The notes under the pieces are model-generated. The model saw nothing but the letters and a program-made list of their open reading frames with translations. It was not told the origin of the DNA and made no database searches. 64,000 nucleotides of DNA, from NCBI RefSeq assembly GCF_023715465.1, contig NZ_JAMBOE010000001.1:620001-684000 (forward strand), written 5' to 3'. Both the position numbers and the translations under genes were made by a program. The DNA is from Paenibacillus macerans. Its GTDB lineage: Bacteria > Bacillota > Bacilli > Paenibacillales > Paenibacillaceae. Positions 16,924-24,892 of the stretch are shown here, piece by piece. Within the stretch, counting starts at the first letter, position 1. Each line of letters begins with the position of its first letter.

Positions 16924-17502
16924 TTACGTTTCGGCGCCGCCGTTCGGGTTTTGTCCCGCTTTTTTCCGGGCGCGGAAGCGCCGCACTTTCATCAAATTGC
17001 CGCACATTTTATCGTCGCAGTATTTTTTCGTCCGATTCCGCGTATCGTCATAAAATATCCACCTGCAGTCCGGGTTGTCGCAAACGCGGATGCGGCCGGC
17101 CTCCCCTTGCAATACGGTCTGGCCGAAGCTTGCGGCCACCTCTGCCATCACCTGCCCCCATTCCGCCGCAACCGGCCGGTATTCCAGCTTGACGGCTCTG
17201 CCATCGCCAAACGTAAACTCCCGATACACCTTCCCCGGCTCCATATATTGATTCAGCAGCCGCCAATCCTCCCCGGCCATTTCTTCAGCGCCGGCCAATT
17301 TGACCGCAAATGCATGCAAGCTCTTCCGAAACTGCCGCATCGCCGCGATGTCCCCATCCCCTGCCGGAACCGGCGCCCGCAGCTGCCAGTCGCTCAGAAA
17401 CCGGGATTGCCATGACGGCTTCTCCAGCCGGTCCTCGCTGCGGCCGCTGCCTTTCCAGTCATGCCATTCGCTATTGATAAAATCACTCCAAAGCGTCTCC
17501 AA
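16924..17502 (-). CDS. CGNR zinc-finger domain protein
   Basis: 192 residues. The C-terminal CGNR zinc finger (about 140-185) reads CDNPDCRWIFYDDTRNRTKKYC and then CGNLMKVRRFRARK, giving four cysteines for zinc and the usual basic tail; CGNL replaces CGNR. The N-terminal ABATE-like half is variable. Members are thought to bind DNA as stress-related regulators, but the role is not established. Divergent from the DinB-like gene at 17641, with a promoter region between them. Confidence 0.8.
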   Translation of the reverse strand: METLWSDFINSEWHDWKGSGRSEDRLEKPSWQSRFLSDWQLRAPVPAGDGDIAAMRQFRKSLHAFAVKLAGAEEMAGEDWRLLNQYMEPGKVYREFTFGDGRAVKLEYRPVAAEWGQVMAEVAASFGQTVLQGEAGRIRVCDNPDCRWIFYDDTRNRTKKYCDDKMCGNLMKVRRFRARKKAGQNPNGGAET

Positions 17503-17640
17503 GTCAACTTGCCTCCCAAAGTTGTTTGTAACTATTTAAATATAAATTAGGTGGTTACATCCTAAATGTTTTTTGATACAATTATAGTGTAACCTTTTAA
17601 TCAAAGATTAGCCAGTTACATTGATGAGGAGGAAGTATGG

Positions 17641-18129
17641 ATGAGCGTAAACGCAGTTGATTTGTTGCTTCTGCAAAAAGACAACACCTGGGAGTCGGAA
17701 GAGTGGATCGTCCCCTTATCCGCCGCGCTTGCCAACGTCACGGCCGAACAGGCGGCCTGGGCGCCGCCGGGCGGGGGCAATACGATTTGGCAAACCGTAA
17801 GCCATATCAATTATTACAACCAACGGATACTAAGCCGCTTGCGGGGGATCGATCCGGGCCCCGGCGTGGACACGAACGAAGAAACGTTTGAAGGGTCTGG
17901 AGACGCCCGGGACGAAAGCAACTGGAGCAACACCCTCGCCGAAACGAAACGGATTGAGCTGGAGCTGCGCGAAGCGATCGCTTCCTTAAGCGAAGCCGAT
18001 CTGGAAGCTCCTTACGGCACAAGCACGGAAACGATCGGCCGCGAGCTTTCCCGCTGGATGCTGCATGACGCCTACCATGCCGGGCAAATCGTGCTTATCC
18101 GCCGCCAGCAAGGCTCCTGGAGATCTTAG
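17641..18129 (+). CDS. DinB-like four-helix-bundle protein
   Basis: 162 residues of the DinB/YfiT superfamily, often metal-dependent hydrolases or thiol transferases. Three histidines in the usual places could bind metal: VSHINYYNQRIL near residue 58, and HDAYHAGQIVLIRRQ near the C-terminus. It is transcribed away from the CGNR gene. Two ATG codons are close together; the one taken has GAGGAGG about eight bases upstream. Biochemical role unknown. Confidence 0.78.
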   Translation: MSVNAVDLLLLQKDNTWESEEWIVPLSAALANVTAEQAAWAPPGGGNTIWQTVSHINYYNQRILSRLRGIDPGPGVDTNEETFEGSGDARDESNWSNTLAETKRIELELREAIASLSEADLEAPYGTSTETIGRELSRWMLHDAYHAGQIVLIRRQQGSWRS

Positions 18130-18162
18130 GGAATCCAGCCGGCCATTCGCCGGATACAAGCG

Positions 18163-18204
18163 GCAAAAAAAACGGCCCGAGCCTTAAGCTCGAGCCGTTT
18201 TTTC
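18163..18204. terminator. bidirectional terminator between the DinB-like gene and yitT-like gene
   Basis: AACGGCCCGAGC / GCTCGAGCCGTT stem around CTTAA, with an A-run before and a T-run after. It overlaps the end of the yitT-like gene. Confidence 0.85.
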
Positions 18205-18852
18205 CTTAACTTTAACCCGGTGCGGGACGCGCAGCGGCGTCAGCTTGCCATGGCCGTAATGAACGGTCCAAGTGATCACTTTACCCGCTATAAGAACTGC
18301 CATAATCGTAAACAAAGTTTCTTTAAAAGGCAGATATAATAATGAAATCGTTAGAACGATGGCATCCATCAGTACAAACATGGTTCCGATTTTGATCCCG
18401 GACCATTGGCTAAGCAGCATCGATAAAATGTCGTCTCCCCCGCTCGCTCCACCTGCCCGCAGCACCAGACCCGCCCCGATACCGGTCAGCAAGCCCGACA
18501 ACAGCGCCGCCAGCGGCAAATTGTTGCGCAAATCAATCATCAGCGGGGAGAATTGCTCGCATAATTCGTAAAATGCCGAAAACGCAAGCGTTGAAAATAA
18601 AGTATTGAGGACAAACTTACGTCCCTTCAAAAACCAGGCCAGCAGCACGATCGGCACGTCGAGCGCGATCATCGTCAGCGCCGGCGGCAGATTCAACAAA
18701 TATTTGCCGAGCAAGGCCAGGCCCATAAAACCGCCTTCCGACAATCCGTTCTGAAAATTAATGTGATAATAAGCAAACGCCAATAAACATGAGCCAAACA
18801 TCATTATCAATAGCGATTTTCCGTCAACTTGCCATCTTGTCTTGTTCCTCAT
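18184..18852 (-). CDS. YitT-family membrane protein (short form)
   Basis: 222 residues with about five membrane spans, including FGSCLLAFAYYHINF, GLVLRAGGASGGDDILSML (the conserved glycine-rich loop of the family) and LFTIMAVLIAGKVITWTV. It lacks the C-terminal DUF2179 cytoplasmic domain of full-length YitT proteins. Function of the family is unsettled. The gene is preceded by a long, strongly folded leader (18853-19088), which suggests post-transcriptional control. RBS GAGGG eight bases before ATG. Confidence 0.82.
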   Translation of the reverse strand: MRNKTRWQVDGKSLLIMMFGSCLLAFAYYHINFQNGLSEGGFMGLALLGKYLLNLPPALTMIALDVPIVLLAWFLKGRKFVLNTLFSTLAFSAFYELCEQFSPLMIDLRNNLPLAALLSGLLTGIGAGLVLRAGGASGGDDILSMLLSQWSGIKIGTMFVLMDAIVLTISLLYLPFKETLFTIMAVLIAGKVITWTVHYGHGKLTPLRVPHRVKVKEKTARA

Positions 18853-19088
18853 ACGGGATCCCTCTTATCGTAGTTTGGTTGGCCTTACGCCAACACCCTA
18901 CGGAGAAGGTCCTAGAGGACTTTATCCTTCGCATGATGTCACGCCTCTTTCGTAGGGTTGTTGGCCGTAACCGACAGTCCACGAAAGAAGCTAAGTATAA
19001 GAGAGATCACAACGTTTCCAAATCGTCCTTGGGGAATTCGTCCTTCGGGAACTCATGGTATCCTGATCCTTTCTTTAAATTTTTCTTA
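18853..19088 (-). promoter_or_regulatory. long structured 5' leader of the yitT-like gene, class unknown
   Basis: From an extended -10 (TGGTATAAT, 19103-19096 on the minus strand) about 236 nt run to the start codon. The 3' half folds into a long stem, CCAACAACCCTACG against CGTAGGGTGTTGG, with an inner GTCCTCTAGGAC hairpin, then a TTGGC/GCCAA hairpin near the RBS. The 5' half has two tandem 15-nt units (TTCCCGAAGGACGAA, TTCCCCAAGGACGAT) and could encode a 21-residue peptide. I cannot match it to a riboswitch class I know. Confidence 0.5.
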
Positions 19089-19160
19089 TATTTATATTAT
19101 ACCACAAAGCAAAACATGACTACAGCAATCATCCGAATTTCAATAAATTCAGGCGGATAA

Positions 19161-19256
19161 TGTGATGTATATCATTGCAATCTAAGAATAGTTCATATTT
19201 CAGCAAATTTCAGTGTGACGAAAATCACCTTTGCGTGATCCGCCTCTGCCTATACT
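19161..19256 (+). promoter_or_regulatory. hmp promoter with Fnr-like boxes
   Basis: TGTGACGAAAATCACC (19214-19229) matches the Fnr box in nine of ten fixed positions. TGTGATGTATATCATT (19161-19176) is a weaker copy. A -10 TATACT is at 19251-19256, giving a start near 19263 and placing the main box at -41.5. No clear NsrR-type operator was seen. Confidence 0.65.
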
Positions 19257-19300
19257 TAGGTGGAAACGAAGCGAAATTCCAAGAAAGAAGGTTTTCATTC

Positions 19301-20518
19301 ATGCTTGATGCCAAAACGATAGAAATCATCAAGTCGACCGTGCCCGTACTCGAAGTTCACGGCGAAACGATAACCAAAAAGTTTTACGAAACGATGTTTA
19401 AAAATCATCCCGAATTGCTTAACATATTCAACCATGCCAACCAGCGCCAAGGCAAGCAGCCGACGGCTCTCGCCAACGCCGTTTACGCCGCCGCCGCGCA
19501 TATCGACCGTCTGGAAGAAATTCTCCCGGTCGTTCGCGGTATCGCGCAAAAACACCGGGCGCTTGGCATTATGCCGGAGCATTATCCGATCGTTGGCGAA
19601 AACCTGTTGGCGGCCATCAAAATGGTGCTCGGCGATGCCGCTACCGATGAAATTCTGGAAGCCTGGGGCAAAGCCTACGGCGTGATCGCCGATGTGTTCA
19701 TCAGCACCGAAGCGGAGATGTACAAGGAGGCCGAGCAGCAAAAAGGCGGCTGGCGGGGATTCCGCCGTTTTATCGTCGACCGCAAAGTCAAGGAAAGCGA
19801 AGTCATCACCTCGTTTTACTTGAAGCCGGAAGACGGCGGGGAAATCGCATCCTACCAGCCGGGCCAATACATTACCGTGCGTGTAAAACCGGAGGGCCAG
19901 GAATTCACCCACCTGCGCCATTACAGCCTGTCCACCGCTCCCGGCCAGCCCGTTTACCGGATTTCCGTTAAACGGGAAGATGCTGTGGAGGGCCAGCCGG
20001 CCGGCATCGTATCCACTTATTTGCATGAGCGGATCGGCGAAGGCGACGTGCTTGAACTAAGCCCGCCGGCCGGAGATTTCACGCTCGACCAATCGAAGCA
20101 AATACCGCTCGTCCTGCTCAGCGGCGGCGTCGGGCTCACGCCGATGGTCAGCATGCTGGAAACAGCACTGCAAAGCGGCTCGGGGCGCGAGATCGTCTAC
20201 ATCCATGCCGCCCGGAGCGGAAGACACCACGCGATGAAGGAGCATGTCGCCGAGCTTACGCGAACCCATGACAATCTCCGCTCCTATTTCATCTACGAAA
20301 CGGCGGAAGCCGGAGAAAACCCCGACAAAACGGGCTACATCGATCTTCCGTGGCTGAAGAGCGTTACGGACGCGGGGAGCGATTTTTATTTCTGCGGTCC
20401 GCTGCCGTTCATGAAAGCAATTAACCGGGTGCTGAAAGAATGGGGCGTTCCCGGAGAGCGGATTCACTTCGAGTTTTTCGGACCGGCCGACAGTCTCGAG
20501 GATACGATGAGCAAATAA
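19301..20518 (+). CDS. hmp: flavohemoglobin, nitric oxide dioxygenase
   Basis: 405 residues. The N-terminal globin domain (about 1-140) has the proximal heme histidine His85 in AQKHRALGI. The ferredoxin-reductase-like FAD domain follows with RHYSLSTAPG, then the NAD domain with LLSGGVGLTPMVSML and FYFCGPLPFMKAI. It oxidises NO to nitrate with NADPH and O2 in the cytoplasm and protects cells making or meeting NO, which fits the nitrite reductase block nearby. The frame is open 42 codons upstream, but the start taken has AGAAGG nine bases ahead. An Fnr-like box stands at -41.5. Confidence 0.95.
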   Translation: MLDAKTIEIIKSTVPVLEVHGETITKKFYETMFKNHPELLNIFNHANQRQGKQPTALANAVYAAAAHIDRLEEILPVVRGIAQKHRALGIMPEHYPIVGENLLAAIKMVLGDAATDEILEAWGKAYGVIADVFISTEAEMYKEAEQQKGGWRGFRRFIVDRKVKESEVITSFYLKPEDGGEIASYQPGQYITVRVKPEGQEFTHLRHYSLSTAPGQPVYRISVKREDAVEGQPAGIVSTYLHERIGEGDVLELSPPAGDFTLDQSKQIPLVLLSGGVGLTPMVSMLETALQSGSGREIVYIHAARSGRHHAMKEHVAELTRTHDNLRSYFIYETAEAGENPDKTGYIDLPWLKSVTDAGSDFYFCGPLPFMKAINRVLKEWGVPGERIHFEFFGPADSLEDTMSK

Positions 20519-20560
20519 CTTATCGGCTGCCTGAGTGTAGGATAGAGTTTGACAGCTTTG

Positions 20561-20743
20561 ATTGGAAAAATCCAATAGAATGACGAAAATAGCACGCTAT
20601 TTTGAACTCTCGTTGGAAAAAATCCAATAGAATTCGCTCAAATCACCTATTTTGCGCCCTGCCGATCCTCATCTATTGGAAAATATCCAATCAAGCGTCC
20701 GTATTTACCTTTGAATTTCCAATTCAATTGGATATTTTCCAAT
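20561..20743 (+). repeat. four-unit palindromic intergenic element, family F, copy 1
   Basis: Four palindromes with core ATTGGA...TCCAAT start at 20561, 20612, 20675 and 20727 (steps 51, 63, 52). Spacers are also conserved: the central one begins AGAATTCGCTCAAATC and its complement recurs in the copy at 30.6 kb, which lies in reverse orientation. It fills the gap between the convergent hmp and Crp-like genes. Confidence 0.8.
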
Positions 20744-20826
20744 CAGAACGATGCGTGTCGGGCGTAGGGACCGGCTATCCATCCGATTATCTCAAGTTAA
20801 CCGTCCGCCGAAATTGTCGCATGCTA

Positions 20827-20876
20827 ATTTAAAAAAGCGCGGGCCGAGGGAAACGTCCCTCACTCGCGCTTTTTGT
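20827..20876. terminator. bidirectional terminator after the Crp-like gene
   Basis: AAAAAGCGCG...GAGGGA / TCCCTC...CGCGCTTTTT stem with a small loop. Runs of A and T on both sides; it serves the minus-strand Crp-like gene and possibly transcripts coming from hmp. Confidence 0.8.
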
Positions 20877-20894
20877 ACTTGATACCGCCGCAGC

Positions 20895-21401
20895 CTATTC
20901 CTTATGCTGACCGCGCAGCAGCCGGTTGACCGTTTCCCGTCTTACACCGATCAGCTGTCCGATCTCTTCCTGGGTCAAATATTCGGTCAACGGAATGCCG
21001 TGGGCATGCCGGTTCAGCCACTTGCTCAAGAGCTCCAGCCTTTCGCCCGGCGTGCCGACCGTCAGATGGTCCAGGCGCTCCTGCATAAACCGCACCTTCT
21101 CCTGAAGCAGCTCGGCCACTTCCAGCGGTTTCTGCGGATTTTCCTGGAGCTCGCGGTACCAGGTCTGGGCGGGAATCGCCTCGACCTCGCTGCGCATCAG
21201 AGCGATCGCCGTCCCGTGGATTTCCTTTGGTGAAATCAAGGAATGATGCGGAACCGTCTCTCCCGGATATAAAATGTTAAATAAAACCATATTGCCGTTC
21301 TCATGCAGGCGCGTTACTTTGAACAGCCCGCTTTTGATATGGTATAAAAACGAACCGTCATCCCCTTGACGGAATAAGATTTCGCCTTTATGCAAAATCA
21401 T
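20895..21401 (-). CDS. Crp/Fnr-family transcriptional regulator without iron-sulfur cysteines
   Basis: 168 residues: a cyclic-nucleotide-binding-like domain starting LHKGEILFRQGDDGSFLYHI and a short C-terminal helix-turn-helix LTQEEIGQLIGVRRETVNRLLRG. It has no cysteine cluster, so it is not a second oxygen-sensing Fnr. It is shorter than typical Crp proteins, because the linker and the wing after the recognition helix are reduced. An upstream in-frame ATG at 21416 lacks a usable RBS; the start taken has GGAG nine bases ahead. Effector and targets are unknown. Confidence 0.8.
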   Translation of the reverse strand: MILHKGEILFRQGDDGSFLYHIKSGLFKVTRLHENGNMVLFNILYPGETVPHHSLISPKEIHGTAIALMRSEVEAIPAQTWYRELQENPQKPLEVAELLQEKVRFMQERLDHLTVGTPGERLELLSKWLNRHAHGIPLTEYLTQEEIGQLIGVRRETVNRLLRGQHKE

Positions 21402-21529
21402 ATGATCTCTCTCCATTCCCCTGAATCACAATTATTTCTATTATAGCAAAAAAGACAGGGGCTGTCCTTGCATCCTTTCGAATGCCGTAAAATGCAGGCG
21501 GCGATAAACCAAGTTCCGCGCGCCAAAAG

Positions 21530-21561
21530 TAACGAGGCTGCCCTACAGGGCAGCCTCGTAC
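21530..21561 (-). terminator. terminator of the exopolysaccharide operon
   Basis: Very strong stem ACGAGGCTGCCCT / AGGGCAGCCTCGT (21532-21559 overall) with almost no loop, followed on the minus strand by TACTTTT. Confidence 0.75.
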
Positions 21562-21587
21562 GTTTCTTAGGCAATAGTCAGGAGGAG

Positions 21588-22529
21588 CTACTTGTCTGGT
21601 TGCCGGAGCTTGTCTTTCCACGACTCATAGCTGTGGACGGCCACGCCGGCAAACGAGGCATGCTGCCCTCCGAGTTTCTCCAGTTGCTTTATCTCCCGGG
21701 TCAGGGAAGCGAGCGGCTGTTTATGGAAGGAAATGCCCGGCCCTTCCGTGCTTTCTCCCAATTCAACACCCACCCAAACCTGCTTCCCCTGCCGGTCGGC
21801 TTCGGACAATGTCGTCCGCGAAAGCTCGTAGCTCCGCCCGGCCTTATCGCGGTAGGCCATAATCGCCAAATAATCGAACTGGCTTACCATCCAATCGCCA
21901 AGCGGCATCTGCACGCTCTCGGACGGGTGATCGATTTCATCGAGCCAGAAAGGAACCGCTGCCCCTATCTGCAAGTTGTTGTATTTGGCCGTTTCCGTCC
22001 AGGCCCGGATGCCTTCCATCCACTGCTCGACAATCGACTCCCGCTCTTTGGTCCACGTCTTCAGCAAATAGGGCTCGACGTCGAACTGCACGCCTTTGAA
22101 CCGTTCCTCGGGTGAAACCCCTTGGTTATAAACCGCCACCCAATTCAGGAAATCGTCCCCCTCCTGCCGCTGCTCACGCAGCGCCCATTCGGGTTGTCCG
22201 TTCAAGGCGTGAACCTCGATCCCATACGACGTGGCCAAACTTATAAAACGGCGGTAGCTCTCATTGTGCACTCCGCTGCCGATCTGCAGGAAGATGACTT
22301 TGACATCCTCCTGCTTGACGAAGTCCACGATCTCTTCGGGCCGCTGCTCAATCTGTGCGGCGTCCCAGATCCAGGTCGCTTTCGGCTGCGGGCCTTCGGG
22401 GAGAAAAGCGAGTATCAGCCCCACTGTCAGTATCATCAGCAGTACTCCCCCCAGAATAATGATCGCCAACCGCTTGCGCTGCGCGATGAATCCGGCCATT
22501 CTCATCCGCAGCGCCGCTTTGTTGCGCAA
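21588..22529 (-). CDS. membrane-anchored GH18-like TIM-barrel protein of the EPS operon
   Basis: 313 residues. One N-terminal membrane segment (about 22-44, LAIIILGGVLLMILTVGLILAF), then an outside domain. KGVQFDVEPYLL and YLAIMAYRDKAGRS resemble the DxE active-site strand and the later aromatic strand of GH18-like and related TIM-barrel hydrolases, but overall similarity to a named family is not clear to me. It is last in a six-gene operon with a polysaccharide synthase, so trimming or releasing the polymer is a reasonable guess. The frame opens with TTG at 22529; ATG at 22505 is an alternative. Confidence 0.6.
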   Translation of the reverse strand: MRNKAALRMRMAGFIAQRKRLAIIILGGVLLMILTVGLILAFLPEGPQPKATWIWDAAQIEQRPEEIVDFVKQEDVKVIFLQIGSGVHNESYRRFISLATSYGIEVHALNGQPEWALREQRQEGDDFLNWVAVYNQGVSPEERFKGVQFDVEPYLLKTWTKERESIVEQWMEGIRAWTETAKYNNLQIGAAVPFWLDEIDHPSESVQMPLGDWMVSQFDYLAIMAYRDKAGRSYELSRTTLSEADRQGKQVWVGVELGESTEGPGISFHKQPLASLTREIKQLEKLGGQHASFAGVAVHSYESWKDKLRQPDK

Positions 22530-22536
22530 TATCCCG

Positions 22537-23901
22537 TTACCCGACGATCAGCGCTGCGGCTTCCACGTTCACCGGATGGACGGAGTGGCCGATTTTGTAG
22601 ATATGCGGAAGCGGGTATTCGCGGAAAGCGTTGCGCGTATCGACGATCGGTACGCCCAGTCCGGCGATGGCGCCGTAGTCCAGATTGCTGTGATTCGTCA
22701 CCAGCACGATGCAATCGTACATTTTGAACTTGTCCAGCTCATAGCTGACGCTATGCACCACGCCGCCCGATTTTTCCCGGAAGCTGGTCGCGTAAGGATC
22801 GTAATAATCTACTCTGGCGCCGCTGTCCTTAAACAGTTCGTACACCGCAAGCCCCGGCGATTCGCGCAGGTCGGCGATATCCGGTTTGTAGGCCATGCCG
22901 AGCACAAGAATTTTCGATTTTTTGACTGACTTGGCATATTCGTTTAAAATTTTGGACGTTTTGTTGATGACATAATAAGGCATGTTGTCGTTCGTCGATT
23001 GAGCCAGCTCGATAAATTGGCTGTAGAAACGGAAGCCTTTCGCTTTCCAGGACAGATACATCGGATCCAGCGGAATGCAGTGGCCGCCGATGCCCGGCCC
23101 CGGATAAAACGGCATGAAGCCAAACGGCTTCGTTTTGGCCGCATCGATGACTTCCCAAATGTCGATGCCCATCCGGTCGCACATCATCGCCATTTCATTG
23201 ACAAAAGCGATGTTGACGCTGCGGAACGTGTTCTCCAGCAGCTTGGACATTTCCGCGACCTTCGGCGAGGATACCGGCACGACAGTCTGGACATACCGGG
23301 AATACAGCGCCGTTCCCAGTTCGAGGCAGGCTTTGGTCGTTCCCCCAATGACTTTCGGGGTATTGTAAGTATTAAATTTGGAGTTGGACGGGTCCACCCG
23401 CTCCGGCGAGAAGCACAGGAAGAAGTCCTCCCCGGCGACGTACCCCAGCTTCTCCAGCTCCTGCTGGATCAGTTCCTCCGTCGTTCCCGGATATGTTGTA
23501 CTTTCCAAGGTGATCAGCATGCCTTTTTTCATGTAACGTTTGATTTGCTCCACTACTGTCACGATATAAGAGGTATCCGGATCCTGATTTTCACTCAACG
23601 GGGTTGGCACGCAAATGCTGACCGCGTCGATCTCCGACAGGACGGCATAGTCCGTCGTCGGCTTAAACCGGCCGCTCGCCATCGCGGCGGCCAGCGTCTC
23701 GGAAGGGATATCGTGTATGTACGATTCCCCGCGCTCAATCTTGTCGATTTTGCCGGCATCCAAATCGATTCCGACAACCCGGAAGCCCTGCTTCACCATC
23801 TCGACAGCCAGCGGCAATCCAACATATCCAAGGCCAACGACACCAAGCACGGCCGTTTTCGACTCAATCGCATTCAACAGCTTATAGTAGTTATTATTCA
23901 T
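22537..23901 (-). CDS. nucleotide-sugar 6-dehydrogenase, WbpA/WecC type
   Basis: 454 residues. NAD-binding GVVGLGYVGLPLAVEMVKQG near the N-terminus, then LESTTYPGTTEE, FSPERVDPSN and the active-site block GPGIGGHCIPLDPMYLSWKA. That block is the mark of UDP-HexNAc dehydrogenases (WbpA, WecC, TviB), in contrast with GGSCFPKD of UDP-glucose dehydrogenases. It should oxidise a UDP-N-acetylhexosamine to the uronic acid and so feed an aminouronic sugar to the GT2 in the same operon. TTG at 23910 overlaps the RBS; the ATG taken has GGAGG nine bases ahead. Sure of family, moderately of substrate. Confidence 0.85.
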   Translation of the reverse strand: MNNNYYKLLNAIESKTAVLGVVGLGYVGLPLAVEMVKQGFRVVGIDLDAGKIDKIERGESYIHDIPSETLAAAMASGRFKPTTDYAVLSEIDAVSICVPTPLSENQDPDTSYIVTVVEQIKRYMKKGMLITLESTTYPGTTEELIQQELEKLGYVAGEDFFLCFSPERVDPSNSKFNTYNTPKVIGGTTKACLELGTALYSRYVQTVVPVSSPKVAEMSKLLENTFRSVNIAFVNEMAMMCDRMGIDIWEVIDAAKTKPFGFMPFYPGPGIGGHCIPLDPMYLSWKAKGFRFYSQFIELAQSTNDNMPYYVINKTSKILNEYAKSVKKSKILVLGMAYKPDIADLRESPGLAVYELFKDSGARVDYYDPYATSFREKSGGVVHSVSYELDKFKMYDCIVLVTNHSNLDYGAIAGLGVPIVDTRNAFREYPLPHIYKIGHSVHPVNVEAAALIVG

Positions 23902-23943
23902 AGGTTTCAACCTCCATTTTGTCTGTATAGGATTTGGTTACCT

Positions 23944-24756
23944 TTAAATAATGCAGCGGCGGATCCGCGCGTCCAGCTCGACGGGGGAAAACGGCTTCGT
24001 AATGTAGTCGTCCACTCCGCTTTGAAAGCACAGGCTGATCGTTTTTTCGACGCGCTGCTCGCTGAGCACGACGATTCTCGGCATTTCGTCACCCTTGATC
24101 CGCTGGATTTGATGGATGTACGGAAGTCCGTCAATACCGTAAAGATTGAGCTCGGTTAACACCAGATCCGGTTTCCAGCTTTCAATCAGCTCCAGCGCGG
24201 TAATCCCGTTATCGGCTGTCATCGTTTCGTAATTTTGCATTCCCAGCCGGATTTGCAAAAATTCCCGCACGGTGGCGTCGCCTTCCACGATCAAGATGCG
24301 GCTTTTGGCCAACGGTGTATCATGTTGCGTAAAAATATGAATATCGTCGGAATAGTTCAGTTTGGCCGCTTCTTCCAACTGCTGCAGCACCTGCGGCGTG
24401 ATCTCTTCCTGGCTGGCAAAACCGGCGATCGCCACCTGCGGATGATAGTCCGCAATTCTTTCCTGAAGACGCAGCTTCAGCCGCAGCCCCTCGAAATGGA
24501 CCGTGTCCAAGGCTTGTCCCGGCAACAGGACGGCGACGCTTCCCGGCTCTTTCCCGCTCCAAACTTCAAAATCAAGCCCCGACTCGGAATCCAGAACTCC
24601 CCGGACCTGCGTTTCCACGTAAGAGGGCCCGCCTGAGGAATAAATGAACACCATCCCGTTGACCTCGCAGGCGTTTTTCTCCACGCTTTGCTTCATGCTT
24701 GCATATACTTCGGATTGTTCCACTTCGCTTTGCACTGCCACTATGTTTGGCATCAT
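23944..24756 (-). CDS. pseudo-receiver protein of the EPS operon
   Basis: 270 residues. The C-terminal third (about 150-268) is a CheY-like receiver: ILIVEGDATVREFLQIRLG, then PDLVLTELNLYGIDGL, then DDYITKPFSPVELDARI. The residue that should be the phosphorylated Asp is Glu202, and one of the acidic metal ligands is shifted (EGD at 158-160), while Lys254 is kept. So it probably cannot be phosphorylated in the normal way and may be fixed in an active-like state. The first 150 residues match no family I know. There is no kinase gene nearby. It sits between the GT2 and dehydrogenase genes. Confidence 0.72.
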   Translation of the reverse strand: MMPNIVAVQSEVEQSEVYASMKQSVEKNACEVNGMVFIYSSGGPSYVETQVRGVLDSESGLDFEVWSGKEPGSVAVLLPGQALDTVHFEGLRLKLRLQERIADYHPQVAIAGFASQEEITPQVLQQLEEAAKLNYSDDIHIFTQHDTPLAKSRILIVEGDATVREFLQIRLGMQNYETMTADNGITALELIESWKPDLVLTELNLYGIDGLPYIHQIQRIKGDEMPRIVVLSEQRVEKTISLCFQSGVDDYITKPFSPVELDARIRRCII

Positions 24757-24892
24757 TCATTCCCGCCTTTCTTGAAACTTAGATTTTGGATTAGCCATGA
24801 CCATGAAAATGGAAAAGCTTCACGGTAGTTTGCTAACATCAGTTTGTTCTCGCCATATCATCCCCTTTCCGGTCCCTCAAGGAGAACGGAGG

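Noticed and set aside
18853..19088. M-box, ydaO, T-box or guanidine riboswitch before the yitT-like gene
   Set aside because: Conserved core segments of these classes are missing; left as unassigned structured leader.
20561..20743. Possible CRISPR array
   Set aside because: Repeats are palindromes with unequal steps and the spacers are themselves conserved between copies; no cas genes.
22537..23901. UDP-glucose 6-dehydrogenase (TuaD/Ugd)
   Set aside because: The active-site block is GGHCIPLDP as in UDP-HexNAc dehydrogenases, not GGSCFPKD.
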